This document shows positions 21,160 through 29,596 of a stretch of 37,535 nt of DNA, piece by piece; positions within the stretch are counted from its first letter, which is position 1, and each line of letters opens with the position of its first letter. A program made the translations under genes and the position numbers. The stretch lies in assembly GCA_964583605.1 (NCBI GenBank), contig CAZOWL010000037.1, positions 1 through 37,535 on the forward strand, read 5' to 3'. The notes beneath the pieces were generated by a model that searched no databases, was not told the origin of the DNA, and saw only the letters and a program-made list of their open reading frames with translations. The stretch comes from CAZOWL01 sp964583605. GTDB lineage: Bacteria > Pseudomonadota > Gammaproteobacteria > Chromatiales > Chromatiaceae.

Positions 21160-22145
21160 GCGCAACCGATCTCCAACGGGATTCCGCCGGCGACCTCAAG
21201 CATTTCCTGACGATTGACGGCTTGAGCCGCGAGTTGTTGACTGAGATCCTCGATCGCGCCGACGGGTTTGTTGGTGTCGCCCGGCAGACGGTGAAGAAGG
21301 TGCCGCTCTGTCGGGGCAAGATCATCGCGAACCTCTTCTTCGAGAACTCCACACGCACACGCACGACTTTTGAGCTGGCAGCGAAAAGGCTGTCGGCCGA
21401 CGTGCTCAATCTGAATATCGACACCTCAGCAACCGCGAAGGGCGAGACCCTGCTCGATACGCTGCGCAATCTTGAGGCGATGCACGTGGATATGTTCGTC
21501 GTCCGGCATGCGGACAGTGGTGCTGCCCATTTCTTTGCGCAGCATGCCGCACCCCACGTGAGCGTCGTGAATGCCGGTGACGGGCGGCATTCGCACCCGA
21601 CTCAGGGCATGTTGGACATGCTCACGATCCGACAGCATAAGGGGGATTTCGGCGCACTGACGGTCGCAATCGTCGGCGACGTCCTCCACTCGCGCGTGGC
21701 GCGCTCGCAGATCGTCGCCCTGACCACCCTGGGCACAGCGGAGGTGCGCGTCATTGGACCTCGCACGCTAATCCCGGCGCGGGTCGAGGACCTTGGGGTG
21801 CACGTCTTCCACAGCCTGCGCGAGGGAGTACGCGATGCCGACGTCATCGTCATGTTGCGCCTTCAGCGTGAGCGCATGGCGGGCGCCCTCTTACCGAGCG
21901 AGCGCGAATACTTTCAATTGTTTGGGCTGACGGAGCGGCACCTTCAGACGGCCAAGCCTGATGCCATCGTGATGCACCCCGGCCCGATCAATCGTGGCGT
22001 GGAGATGGATTCTCAGGTCGCCGATGGGCCGCGATCCGTGATCCTGGAGCAGGTCAGCAACGGGATCGCGGTGCGGATGGCCATCATGTCGATGTGCCTC
22101 GGTACTCAGAGCCGGCGCACCAGCATCGGAGAGCCACATGGATGA
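21156..22145 (+). CDS. pyrB: Aspartate carbamoyltransferase catalytic subunit
   Basis: Catalyses carbamoyl phosphate plus aspartate to carbamoyl aspartate, the committed step of pyrimidine synthesis. The 329-residue protein carries the carbamoyl-phosphate loop FENSTRTRTTFELAAKRL (Ser65-Thr70 region), GDGRHSHPTQGMLDML, VGDVLHSRVARS, VIVMLRLQRERM and HPGPINRGVEMDSQVAD. It belongs to the class A type found with a pseudo-dihydroorotase partner. The following gene is exactly such a pyrC', overlapping by 8 bp. No pyrI regulatory subunit is present, as expected for this class. Confidence 0.98.
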   Translation: MSATDLQRDSAGDLKHFLTIDGLSRELLTEILDRADGFVGVARQTVKKVPLCRGKIIANLFFENSTRTRTTFELAAKRLSADVLNLNIDTSATAKGETLLDTLRNLEAMHVDMFVVRHADSGAAHFFAQHAAPHVSVVNAGDGRHSHPTQGMLDMLTIRQHKGDFGALTVAIVGDVLHSRVARSQIVALTTLGTAEVRVIGPRTLIPARVEDLGVHVFHSLREGVRDADVIVMLRLQRERMAGALLPSEREYFQLFGLTERHLQTAKPDAIVMHPGPINRGVEMDSQVADGPRSVILEQVSNGIAVRMAIMSMCLGTQSRRTSIGEPHG

Positions 22146-23421
22146 GCCGAGGGCGTTGAGCATCCTCAACGGCCGCCTTATCGATCCTGCGAATGGCATC
22201 GACGATCGGATCGATCTGCATATCGCGGGCGAGCGCGTTCTGGCGATCGGCCAGCCCCCGGCGGATTTTGAGCCGAAACGGATCATCGATGCCCGCGGCC
22301 AGATCGTTTGTCCCGGGTTTGTCGATCTCTGCGCGCGTGTCGGCGAGCAGAAGGCCAGTATTGCGCGCGAGACACGCGCAGCGGCCGCGGGGGGATTCAC
22401 GGCCGTGTGCTGTCCACCCGATACGCGCCCTTGCATCGATACCCCCGCGGTCGCGCAGCTTATCAGGCAAACCGGGCAGCGCCATGGGGTGGCACGAGTC
22501 CTCCCGTCCGGCGCCTTGACGCAGGGCCTCGATGGCACGCAGATCAGTGAAATGGCCGCCCTGAAGCAGGCTGGGTGCCCGGTCATGAGCCACGCGCAGC
22601 ACCGCATCGCAAGCACGCTGGTCCTGCGTCGTGCTATGGAGTACGCGGCGACGTTCGGTTTGACGGTCTTTCTGCACCCGGAGGACCCTGAGCTGCGTGG
22701 CGGCGGTTGCATGCACGAAGGTCGGGTCAGCACACGTCTGGGATTGCCAGGAATTCCGGAAGCTGCGGAGACAGTCGCCGTCGCGCGGGATCTCGCGCTC
22801 GCCGAGCAGGCGAACGCACAGGTTCATTTTCGGGGCCTCTCCACGGCCCGCGCGACCGAGATGGTGGGCGAGGCGCAGAGACGCGGGGTGGCGGCAACAG
22901 CTGATGTTGGCGTGGCACACCTCATCTTGACCGAAGAGGATATCGGCTGCTTCGACAGCAATTGCCATATCATCCCGCCATTGCGTACCGCCCGGGACCG
23001 AGAAGCGCTACGTACAGCCGTCGCCGATGGCGTCATCGCGGCCATCTGCTCAGACCATCAGCCCCATGAGCCAGATGCGAAGCTGGCCCCGTTTCCTGCG
23101 ACGGCGCCAGGCATCTCGGCATTGGAGACCCTCCTGCCCTTGGCACTCAGACTAGTGGACGACGGCGTGATCGATTTGCCAACGCTGATCACGCGCCTGA
23201 CGGTCGGTCCCGCCCAAATCCTGGGCCGGCCATTTCTCGGCAGGCTCGACGAGGGACACAGCGCGGATGTCTGCGTATTTGACCCCGAGGAGCACTGGGT
23301 CCTAAGGCCGGAGCAGATGATCAGCATCGGACACAATACCCCGTTTGCCGGGCAGACGTTAAAAGGTCGGGTGAGCTGGACGCTGCTCGCCGGCCGCATC
23401 GTTTACGGTCGATCGGCGTGA
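22138..23421 (+). CDS. pyrC': Dihydroorotase-like, probably non-catalytic PyrC' (ATCase partner)
   Basis: An amidohydrolase-fold protein (427 residues) resembling Pseudomonas PyrC', the inactive dihydroorotase that stabilises the PyrB dodecamer. The zinc HxH of active dihydroorotases is replaced: PGFVDLCARV has Cys65 and Arg67 at the histidine positions. The bridging Asp/Lys region (GCPVMSHAQH) is also lost. His180, His230 and Asp306 (in CSDHQPH) align with the remaining ligands and are kept, so decay of the site is partial. GGAGAG inside pyrB serves as ribosome binding site. A working pyrC must be elsewhere in the genome. Confidence 0.9.
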   Translation: MDEPRALSILNGRLIDPANGIDDRIDLHIAGERVLAIGQPPADFEPKRIIDARGQIVCPGFVDLCARVGEQKASIARETRAAAAGGFTAVCCPPDTRPCIDTPAVAQLIRQTGQRHGVARVLPSGALTQGLDGTQISEMAALKQAGCPVMSHAQHRIASTLVLRRAMEYAATFGLTVFLHPEDPELRGGGCMHEGRVSTRLGLPGIPEAAETVAVARDLALAEQANAQVHFRGLSTARATEMVGEAQRRGVAATADVGVAHLILTEEDIGCFDSNCHIIPPLRTARDREALRTAVADGVIAAICSDHQPHEPDAKLAPFPATAPGISALETLLPLALRLVDDGVIDLPTLITRLTVGPAQILGRPFLGRLDEGHSADVCVFDPEEHWVLRPEQMISIGHNTPFAGQTLKGRVSWTLLAGRIVYGRSA

Positions 23422-24305
23422 AAGAGCGAGTGATCGATCGGAGCCACCGCGAAACGGTGTTCCTCGAGGACGCCGCCATCCTATCTCGTCAGGCGCATCA
23501 AGGCGGACAATGGATCCTGCGGCTCGACGCTCCCGAGTGTGCGCGTCACGCCCAGCCTGGGAGCTTTGTACACCTTCGCTGCGACCCGCGGCTGGCGATG
23601 CGTCGGCCGTTTTCCATCATGCGGGCGGACCCCCGCGCCGGGTGGATCGAGCTGCTTTACAAGGTGGTCGGCGAGGGGACAGACCTCTTGTCTCGAAGGC
23701 AGGTTGGCGACAAGGTGAGCGTGCTCGGCCCCATCGGGCGTCCATTCGCCTTACGTCGCGAGTATCCAAGACCGCTGTTGATCGGCGGCGGCGTCGGCAT
23801 GCCACCAATGATCTTCCTAGCCGACCGCTTGCGCCACACTGATGATTGGCAGCCCTTCGTCATCCTCGGCTCAGAGGTACCGTTCCCGTTCCAGCCACGG
23901 CTGACACAAGAACCGGTCGCGGGGGTACCGAGCACTGTCAACGCCGTTATGCCGTTGCTCGAAGACTGGGATGTGCCGAGCCGGCTTGCGAGCGGGCAGG
24001 GCTATGGAGGCTGCTTTGTCGGCCGTGTAACGGATCTGGCCCAGCTTTGGCTCGCTGAGCTCGACGATGCTGTCCGCGAGGAGGTTGCGATCTTTGCTTG
24101 CGGGCCCGAGGCAATGCTCGCCTCAGTCGCGCAACTCGCGCGGGATTGGCAGCGTCCCTGTCAGATTTCGCTCGAGGAGTATATGGCCTGTGGAATCGGC
24201 GGCTGCGCTGGCTGCGTTGTCCCAGTGCAAACAGCCGATGGCCGCGCGATGAAGCGCGTGTGTGTCGATGGGCCTGTCTTTGACGCCTATCAGATCTTTG
24301 TCTGA
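23418..24305 (+). CDS. PyrK-like dihydroorotate dehydrogenase electron-transfer subunit
   Basis: A 295-residue ferredoxin-reductase-type protein: FAD-binding RRPFSI (62-67), a nucleotide-binding LLIGGGVGMPPM (about 120-131), and a C-terminal 2Fe-2S motif C258-x4-C263-x2-C266-x15-C282. This is the PyrK layout, which passes electrons from PyrD class 1B to NAD+. It starts with GTG overlapping the pyrC' stop by 4 bp, so it is the last gene of the pyr operon. No pyrD is in the window. Gammaproteobacteria usually have the quinone-linked class 2 PyrD, which needs no such subunit, so its true partner is open. Confidence 0.87.
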   Translation: MKERVIDRSHRETVFLEDAAILSRQAHQGGQWILRLDAPECARHAQPGSFVHLRCDPRLAMRRPFSIMRADPRAGWIELLYKVVGEGTDLLSRRQVGDKVSVLGPIGRPFALRREYPRPLLIGGGVGMPPMIFLADRLRHTDDWQPFVILGSEVPFPFQPRLTQEPVAGVPSTVNAVMPLLEDWDVPSRLASGQGYGGCFVGRVTDLAQLWLAELDDAVREEVAIFACGPEAMLASVAQLARDWQRPCQISLEEYMACGIGGCAGCVVPVQTADGRAMKRVCVDGPVFDAYQIFV

Positions 24306-24392
24306 TGCCGTCGATAGCCGCTGCAATCCGCTGGCACCCGCGATCTGGAGAGGCTTCTACAGGCCGCCAAATCATTGCCTGAGCGATCGAGA

Positions 24393-24408
24393 TGTTCCAC
24401 GTGGAACA
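24393..24408. promoter_or_regulatory. parS: parS-like ParB-binding site
   Basis: TGTTCCACGTGGAACA is a perfect 16-bp palindrome. It matches the chromosomal parS pattern TGTTNCACGTGNAACA and is nearly identical to P. aeruginosa parS sites (TGTTCCACGTGGAACC). It lies in a gene-free stretch, not inside a coding frame. ParB loads on such sites, forms the partition complex and recruits SMC. parS clusters normally lie near oriC, but no parA, parB, dnaA or gidA is present here. I found no second copy in the window. Confidence 0.75.
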
Positions 24409-24442
24409 ATGTCGACGCGACGCTTCTCCATGAGATCACTAC

Positions 24443-24461
24443 GCCTTTGTCATCCAAAGGC
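24443..24461. terminator. GCCTTTG/CAAAGGC hairpin between convergent genes
   Basis: A perfect 7-bp stem with a 5-nt loop lies about 140 bp past the pyrK-like stop codon. No T-tract follows on either strand, so it is only a possible bidirectional terminator or structural element. Confidence 0.3.
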
Positions 24462-24694
24462 TCCACCCGGGCGGCTCCGCTGGCTCCAGCGCGCCCCCAG
24501 AACAAGCAACGCGCTGACGTTCCCGATCCAAGCCGGCCTCTGCAAAATCCCGTCGCTGGCCATCGCCCCCACTAATACCCCATAGGGCTCACGCCCACGG
24601 GAACCCTCATCGATGCCACCGCTCCACAAGATACGCACTCCCACCATGCCATGCGGGATGCCGGAGCAGCCCACCCAAGCCGAGTGCCGGCATA

Positions 24695-25615
24695 TCACGC
24701 CACGGCCCTGAACAGCTGTTCCGCGGCCATCTTGCCGAACCCCATCTCCGCCATGCCCGGGTACAGTCGTTCCGCCGCTGGCAGCCCAGACCAAGGGACC
24801 CCCGGTTGCCGGTGATGGACGGCGTGCAGATTCGCGTGTAGCAGGACGCCCGACAACCACCTGGGCAACGTCAGATTCAAGGTGCGCCGCGGGGTCCCGG
24901 GCAGCTTGTAGTGGTAGATGTTGTCCATGAACGAGACAATGATCGCCCGGGCGCCAAGGGCCGCCGCCAACATCCACGCATGCCGGCCATACAGGAGAAA
25001 GCCCGTGCCGTAGAGCGCGATGATCAGCAGGCTGTCCACACGCATCCGAGCAAGGCCATCCCTCGACAGAAGGTGCCGCTCGACTCTCTGACGATTGTCC
25101 AGTGCCCCGGCCGGATGCCTTCGCAAGGTCATCTGCGCAATCCGGGCGAGGAGCCTCCGAGGCAGGAAGGCGATCAACACGCTCGCCACCTCGGCCAGGT
25201 ACACACCGCCCAGCACCCTGAAGTAATGGAAAGGTACGGCCAACACCCGCGGCAACGGGCGCCGCTGCGCCAACCGATCCTCCGGCACTCCATAGAGGCG
25301 ATGGTGAGTCAGATGACCAAAGCGCAGCGGGTGCAGCGGCGCCCCGAACGAGATAGCGAGCGCCCGCCCAACGAGATCGTTCCAACGGCGTTTTGGATGC
25401 AATGAGCAGTGGATCGCCTCGTGGACCAATGCCCAGAGCGTCGGCGTCACAGCCGGGAAAAGCAGGAGCGACAAACCCCAGGCCGGCTGCTGCGGCACAA
25501 CAAGCGGCACCAACAAGATCACTGCGACGGTCCCGGACAAAAAACCGCCTGCCAGCGCCAGATTCAAACGCACCGGGATAGGGTAGCCCAATCCCTTCGC
25601 ACATACCGCATGCAT
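24695..25615 (-). CDS. Membrane fatty-acid-desaturase-like di-iron protein
   Basis: A 306-residue integral membrane protein with the three histidine boxes of the desaturase/hydroxylase superfamily: HEAIH (65-69), HLTHH (101-105) and HANLHAVHH (260-268). Several long hydrophobic segments lie around and between them. Such enzymes use a di-iron centre and O2 on lipids, carotenoids or hydrocarbons. The substrate cannot be told; acyl desaturation or a carotenoid-type oxidation are both possible. The ATG at 25615 is preferred; the frame continues to a TTG at 25633. It stands alone, with about 300 bp of gene-free sequence upstream. Confidence 0.82.
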   Translation of the reverse strand: MHAVCAKGLGYPIPVRLNLALAGGFLSGTVAVILLVPLVVPQQPAWGLSLLLFPAVTPTLWALVHEAIHCSLHPKRRWNDLVGRALAISFGAPLHPLRFGHLTHHRLYGVPEDRLAQRRPLPRVLAVPFHYFRVLGGVYLAEVASVLIAFLPRRLLARIAQMTLRRHPAGALDNRQRVERHLLSRDGLARMRVDSLLIIALYGTGFLLYGRHAWMLAAALGARAIIVSFMDNIYHYKLPGTPRRTLNLTLPRWLSGVLLHANLHAVHHRQPGVPWSGLPAAERLYPGMAEMGFGKMAAEQLFRAVA

Positions 25616-25922
25616 CACGACACCACCACCCAAGAGATGAGCCGACGGCGTGGCCGAATACTAGCGAATGTCGCCCCCACACGAAAAGGCGGCCGCGTGC
25701 CCCATCAAATGCTTGCTACTCTCGAGAGACCGTATATGGGGTTCGGGTGGCTGCGGAAGCCGCTGAGCGCCCGCTTACTGGGGAGGGGAGCACACCCGCA
25801 AAGGACCCGCCGCCCGGCCGGACAGGGCATCGACTGCGCCACCGCTAACGCCTCGCCGGCACACTCCACGAGTGGATCACCGTCGCCACACCTGATCAGA
25901 CATGAGCGGATCCCGCATCTAC
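25616..25922. other. Gene-free stretch upstream of the desaturase-like gene
   Basis: About 300 bp downstream of dctP and upstream of the desaturase-like gene. A TAGTAT hexamer near 25660-25666 on the minus strand could be a -10 box, but no matching -35 is clear. I see no hairpin with a T-tract, no coding signal and no repeat. Confidence 0.4.
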
Positions 25923-27008
25923 TCACTCCATCCGCCGGACGGCCTGCATGAGATTGCCCATCGAGGCCTCGGCAACGCCCCACCAGGCATCTGATGACCG
26001 TTGAAACCCGACCATCGACTGGTAAATTGTCTTGAAAAAGGAGTTATTAGCCGACTCCGTCTCGTAAATCCGTTTAGCGATCTCGTAGGCCTTAAGCAGC
26101 ACGTCATCAGGAAAGCGCCGCAGCTCGGCGCCGCTCTGAAGCAAGCGCTGCATCGCGGTAGGGTTCTTGGCATCGTAGGCCGCCAGCATCCTCAGATGGA
26201 CATCCTCGGCGGCGATCTCGAACGCTCTGCGATATAGAGGTGATAAGGCCTCCCACTGGTCCTTGTTCACATAGAACGCGAGATGGGTCCCCGGCTCCCA
26301 CCAGCCAGGATAGTAGTAGTACTTCGCAACCTTGTAGAAACCGAGCTTCTCGTCGTCATAGGGTACGGTCCACTCGGCGGCGTCGATCGCGCCGCGCTCC
26401 AGCGCCGGATAGATCTCGCCGCCCGGTAGCGACTGAGGCACGGCACCCATCTCGGCGAAGATCTCGGCACCGAAGCCAGGGATGCGGATCTTGAGCCCCT
26501 TCAGATCCTTGAGGGACCCGATCTCTTTTCGGAACCAGCCGCCCATCTGCGCCCCCGTGCTACCACCAGGGAAATGGACGATGTTATAGCTCGCGAACAT
26601 CGCCCGCAGCCGCTCCAACCCGCCACCTTCGAACACCCACGCGGTCAGCTGACGCGTGTTGAGGCCAAAGGGGAAGGTCGTCTCGAGGGCGAGCGCCTTA
26701 TCCTTGCCATAGTAGTAATAGGAGGCCGTGTGGCCACATTCGACCGTGTTCTGTTGCACGGCGTCGAGCACCCCAAAGGGCGGAACGATCTCGCCTCCAG
26801 CGAACACGCGAATCTCGAAACGGCCATCTGTCAGCTCCGCGACCCGCTGCGCCAAGGTCTCCGCCCCACCGTAGATCGTATCGAGGCTCTTTGGGAAACT
26901 GGAGGCCAAGCGCCACTTCACCGGGGGGACATCCGCCAGCGCCGGAAGACCCAAGCCAGCCGACATGGCGCCGATCCCGGCCGTCCTCAGGAAATCACGT
27001 CTCTGCAT
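25923..27008 (-). CDS. dctP: TRAP transporter solute-binding protein (DctP family), Tat-exported
   Basis: Periplasmic receptor of a TRAP-type transporter, which imports organic acids or related solutes with Na+ or H+. The 361-residue product has a twin-arginine signal (RRDFLRTAGIGAMSAGLGLPALA). A DctP fold follows with WRLASSFPKSLDTIYGGAETLAQRV, DGRFEIRVFAGGEIVPPFGVLDAVQ, KGLKIRIPGFGAEIFAEMGAVPQSLPGGEIYPALERGAIDAAEW (in pieces) and a KYYYYPGWWEPG segment. This places it in the subgroup that often takes keto or carboxylic acids. GAGGGGGGC precedes the ATG at 27008. No dctQ or dctM lies nearby, so it is an orphan receptor. Confidence 0.93.
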   Translation of the reverse strand: MQRRDFLRTAGIGAMSAGLGLPALADVPPVKWRLASSFPKSLDTIYGGAETLAQRVAELTDGRFEIRVFAGGEIVPPFGVLDAVQQNTVECGHTASYYYYGKDKALALETTFPFGLNTRQLTAWVFEGGGLERLRAMFASYNIVHFPGGSTGAQMGGWFRKEIGSLKDLKGLKIRIPGFGAEIFAEMGAVPQSLPGGEIYPALERGAIDAAEWTVPYDDEKLGFYKVAKYYYYPGWWEPGTHLAFYVNKDQWEALSPLYRRAFEIAAEDVHLRMLAAYDAKNPTAMQRLLQSGAELRRFPDDVLLKAYEIAKRIYETESANNSFFKTIYQSMVGFQRSSDAWWGVAEASMGNLMQAVRRME

Positions 27009-27135
27009 GCAGCCCCCCTCACACCTGACGCCAGGAAACATATCCGATTGGCATTGACCGGTAAGACGCCGACGGTATTAGGCGCTGCGGCGCCACCGAA
27101 CGATCGAGTCCCGCCCGTCGCGATGTCCCGCGTGA

Positions 27136-28281
27136 CTAGAGGCGCATCGACAACCCGTCCTCCGCCTCTTCGGCAATCGACATCGTATCGATGCCCTTCT
27201 CCAACTCTTCTCGCGGGTTGTCGCCCTGCAGCTTGATCATGAGCCGCACCTCGTTCGCCGAATCAGCGTGCTTGAGCGCATCCTCGTAGCTGATCTCGCC
27301 CTGTTGGTGCAGCTCGAACAGGGCCTGGTCGAATGTCATCATGCCCTGCTCCCTCGAGCGTTTCATCAGCTCCTTGAGCTTGTGGACTTCGCCTTTTCGG
27401 ATCATGTCAGCCGCGAGCGGCGTATTGATCATGACCTCAATGACGGCGCACCGCCCGTTCCCGTTCTTGCGCGGGATCAGCTGCTGGGCGACAACGGACT
27501 TGAGATTGAGTGACAGATCCATGAAGAGCTGACGGCGCGCATCTTCCGGAAAGAAGTTGATGATGCGATCGAGGGCCTGATTCGCGTTGTTTGCGTGCAT
27601 CGTGGCCAGCACCAGATGGCCGGTCTCTGAGAAGGCGATCGCATACTCCATCGTCTGTCGCGTGCGGATCTCGCCGATCAGAATGACGTCAGGCGCCTGT
27701 CGCAGCGTGTTCTTGAGGGCGACCTCGAACGAGTCCGTATCCACACCGACTTCGCGCTGTGTGATGATGCAGCCGTCGTGCTCGTGCATGAACTCGATCG
27801 GGTCCTCGATCGTAATGATGTGTCCCGTGCTATGTCGGTTGCGATAGCCGACCAACGCCGCAAGCGACGTCGACTTACCGGTTCCAGTCCCCCCAACGAA
27901 GATGACTAGGCCCCGCTTAGTCATCGCCAGATCCCGCAGCACCGCGGGCAGGCGAAGCTCTTCGATCGTAGGGATGCGCGTCTCGATGCGACGCAGCACC
28001 ATCCCAGCCGAGTCGCGCTGGATGAACGCACTGACCCGAAAACGTCCGACGTCGCGCGCGCTGATCGCGAATTGGCACTCGTGGGTCTTGTCGAATTCGA
28101 GGCGCTGCTTGTCATTCATGACCCCGGTGACCAACTCGTTCGTCTGCGTCGGCGTGAGGGGCCTGGAGCCGACCGGATGGATGACCCCATCGACCTTGAT
28201 GCTCGGCGGCCACCCGGCCGTGATGAACATATCCGAGGCCCTCTTTTCCACCATCAAAGAGAGCAATTGCTTGAACTCCAT
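27136..28281 (-). CDS. pilU: Type IV pilus retraction ATPase PilU
   Basis: PilT-like secretion ATPase that assists pilus retraction at the inner membrane. The 381-residue length and sequence match PilU. Features are an N-terminal PAS-like domain, Walker A GGTGTGKST (130-138), Asp box ITIEDPIEF, Walker B VILIGEIRTRQTMEYA and His box TGHLVLATMHANNANQALDRI. A C-terminal Glu-rich tail past residue 350 distinguishes it from PilT. GAGGTAATGG precedes the ATG. It lies 60 bp downstream of pilT and is probably co-transcribed with it. Confidence 0.97.
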   Translation of the reverse strand: MEFKQLLSLMVEKRASDMFITAGWPPSIKVDGVIHPVGSRPLTPTQTNELVTGVMNDKQRLEFDKTHECQFAISARDVGRFRVSAFIQRDSAGMVLRRIETRIPTIEELRLPAVLRDLAMTKRGLVIFVGGTGTGKSTSLAALVGYRNRHSTGHIITIEDPIEFMHEHDGCIITQREVGVDTDSFEVALKNTLRQAPDVILIGEIRTRQTMEYAIAFSETGHLVLATMHANNANQALDRIINFFPEDARRQLFMDLSLNLKSVVAQQLIPRKNGNGRCAVIEVMINTPLAADMIRKGEVHKLKELMKRSREQGMMTFDQALFELHQQGEISYEDALKHADSANEVRLMIKLQGDNPREELEKGIDTMSIAEEAEDGLSMRL

Positions 28282-28341
28282 CCCATTACCTCAGTCTGTG
28301 CCGAAGGACGGCCGAGTCTGCCGCGCCGGCATCAACAGCCA

Positions 28342-29379
28342 TTACACGAAGTTTTCCTTGTTCTGTGCCTTGCTGCGAGCGTCGTTGCGGGACACGACAC
28401 CGGAGCGCACTAGCTCCGCGAGATTCTGATCCAAGGTTTGCATCCCGTGGGCCTGGCCGGTCTGTATCGATGAGTACATCTGGGCGACCTTGTCTTCACG
28501 GATCAGGTTGCGGATGGCCGGAGTCCCGATCATGATTTCGTGAGCCGCAACACGGCCCCCACCGATACGCTTCATGAGCGTCTGCGCGATGACGGCGCGC
28601 AACGATTCCGACAACATCGATCGCACCATGCTCTTCTCGGCGGCCGGGAAGACATCGATGATGCGGTCGATCGTCTTGGCCGCCGAGCTCGTATGCAGGG
28701 TGCCGAACACCAAGTGGCCAGTCTCGGCCGCGGTCAGCGCAAGTCGAATGGTCTCGAGATCGCGCATCTCGCCGACAAGGATGATGTCCGGGTCTTCACG
28801 CAGTGCCGAGCGCAGCGCCTCGCTGAATCCATGGGTGTCCCGATGGACCTCGCGTTGGTTGACCAGGCACTTCTTACTAGAGTGTAGGAACTCGATCGGA
28901 TCTTCGATGGTGAGGATATGGGCGTAGTCTTTCTCGTTGAGGTAATCGATCATCGCCGCGAGCGTCGTCGACTTACCCGAGCCAGTCGGGCCGGTGACCA
29001 GAACCAATCCGCGCGGCACCTCGATGATCGTCTTGAAGATCGCCGGGGCCTTGAGCTCTTCGAGGGTCAGAACCTTGGAAGGGATCGTCCGAAACACCGC
29101 CGCGGCGCCGCGATGCTGGTTGAAGGCATTGACCCGGAAGCGCGCAATCCCGGGGATCTCGAAGGAGAAATCGGTCTCGAGAAACTCCTCGTAGTCCTTG
29201 CGCTGCTTGTCGTTCATGATGTCGTAGACAAGCGCGTGCACCGCCCGATGCTCAAGCGGCGGCACATTGATCCGACGCATGTCACCGTCGACGCGGATCA
29301 TCGGCGGCAGACCGGCCGACAGGTGTAGATCGGATGCGTTGTTCTTTACACTGAATGTGAGAAGCTCGGCGATGTCCAC
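28342..29379 (-). CDS. pilT: Type IV pilus retraction ATPase PilT
   Basis: Hexameric ATPase that powers pilus retraction and twitching. The 345-residue protein has Walker A GPTGSGKST (130-138), ILTIEDPIEF, DPDIILVGEMRDLETI, TGHLVFGTLHTSSAAKTIDRI, and the PilT-specific AIRNLIREDKVAQMY motif needed for retraction. It starts with GTG, with GGAGA 8 nt upstream. A promoter candidate and a leader hairpin are listed separately. The PLP-binding yggS gene that often lies divergent from pilT is missing; purE follows instead. Confidence 0.98.
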   Translation of the reverse strand: MDIAELLTFSVKNNASDLHLSAGLPPMIRVDGDMRRINVPPLEHRAVHALVYDIMNDKQRKDYEEFLETDFSFEIPGIARFRVNAFNQHRGAAAVFRTIPSKVLTLEELKAPAIFKTIIEVPRGLVLVTGPTGSGKSTTLAAMIDYLNEKDYAHILTIEDPIEFLHSSKKCLVNQREVHRDTHGFSEALRSALREDPDIILVGEMRDLETIRLALTAAETGHLVFGTLHTSSAAKTIDRIIDVFPAAEKSMVRSMLSESLRAVIAQTLMKRIGGGRVAAHEIMIGTPAIRNLIREDKVAQMYSSIQTGQAHGMQTLDQNLAELVRSGVVSRNDARSKAQNKENFV

Positions 29380-29409
29380 CTTCGTCTCCGGCTCGATCTG
29401 GGGGCGCAG

Positions 29410-29439
29410 CGAGGACCGCCGCCTGTACGTCGGTCCTCG
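29410..29439 (-). repeat. Inverted repeat in the pilT leader
   Basis: CGAGGACCG at 29410-29418 and its exact complement CGGTCCTCG at 29431-29439 frame a 12-nt loop, about 30 bp upstream of the pilT start. It lies in the predicted 5' untranslated region. It could be an operator or an RNA hairpin. Confidence 0.6.
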
Positions 29440-29502
29440 ACGCGGAGACCGTAACGCGATTCAATGCAATGCACATCGCACGCTACGTCCACACGGATTC
29501 GA

Positions 29503-29531
29503 AACATACCAAGCCTGCCCGACAGCGGCAA
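29503..29531 (-). promoter_or_regulatory. Candidate sigma70 promoter of pilT
   Basis: On the minus strand, TTGCCG (29526-29531) and TATGTT (29503-29508) are separated by exactly 17 bp. Predicted transcription start is near 29496, giving a leader of about 117 nt. Called by eye. Confidence 0.45.
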
Positions 29532-29596
29532 CGCCGGCGGCGCGTCGGCGATCACACTCTGAGCACAGCCCTTAATCGAACGCGAGCTCTTGCGAC

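Larger units (their letters stand above)
24306..24694. other. 389-bp gene-free region between pyrK-like and desaturase genes
   Basis: The convergent ends of the pyr operon and the desaturase gene meet here. It holds a perfect parS-like palindrome (24393-24408) and a perfect 7-bp hairpin (24443-24461), both listed separately. Open frames through it show no recognisable domain. Confidence 0.6.

Noticed and set aside
24450..25682. 410-codon minus-strand frame overlapping the desaturase gene
   Set aside because: Gly/Ala/Arg-rich translation without a domain, while the overlapping frame has all three histidine boxes.
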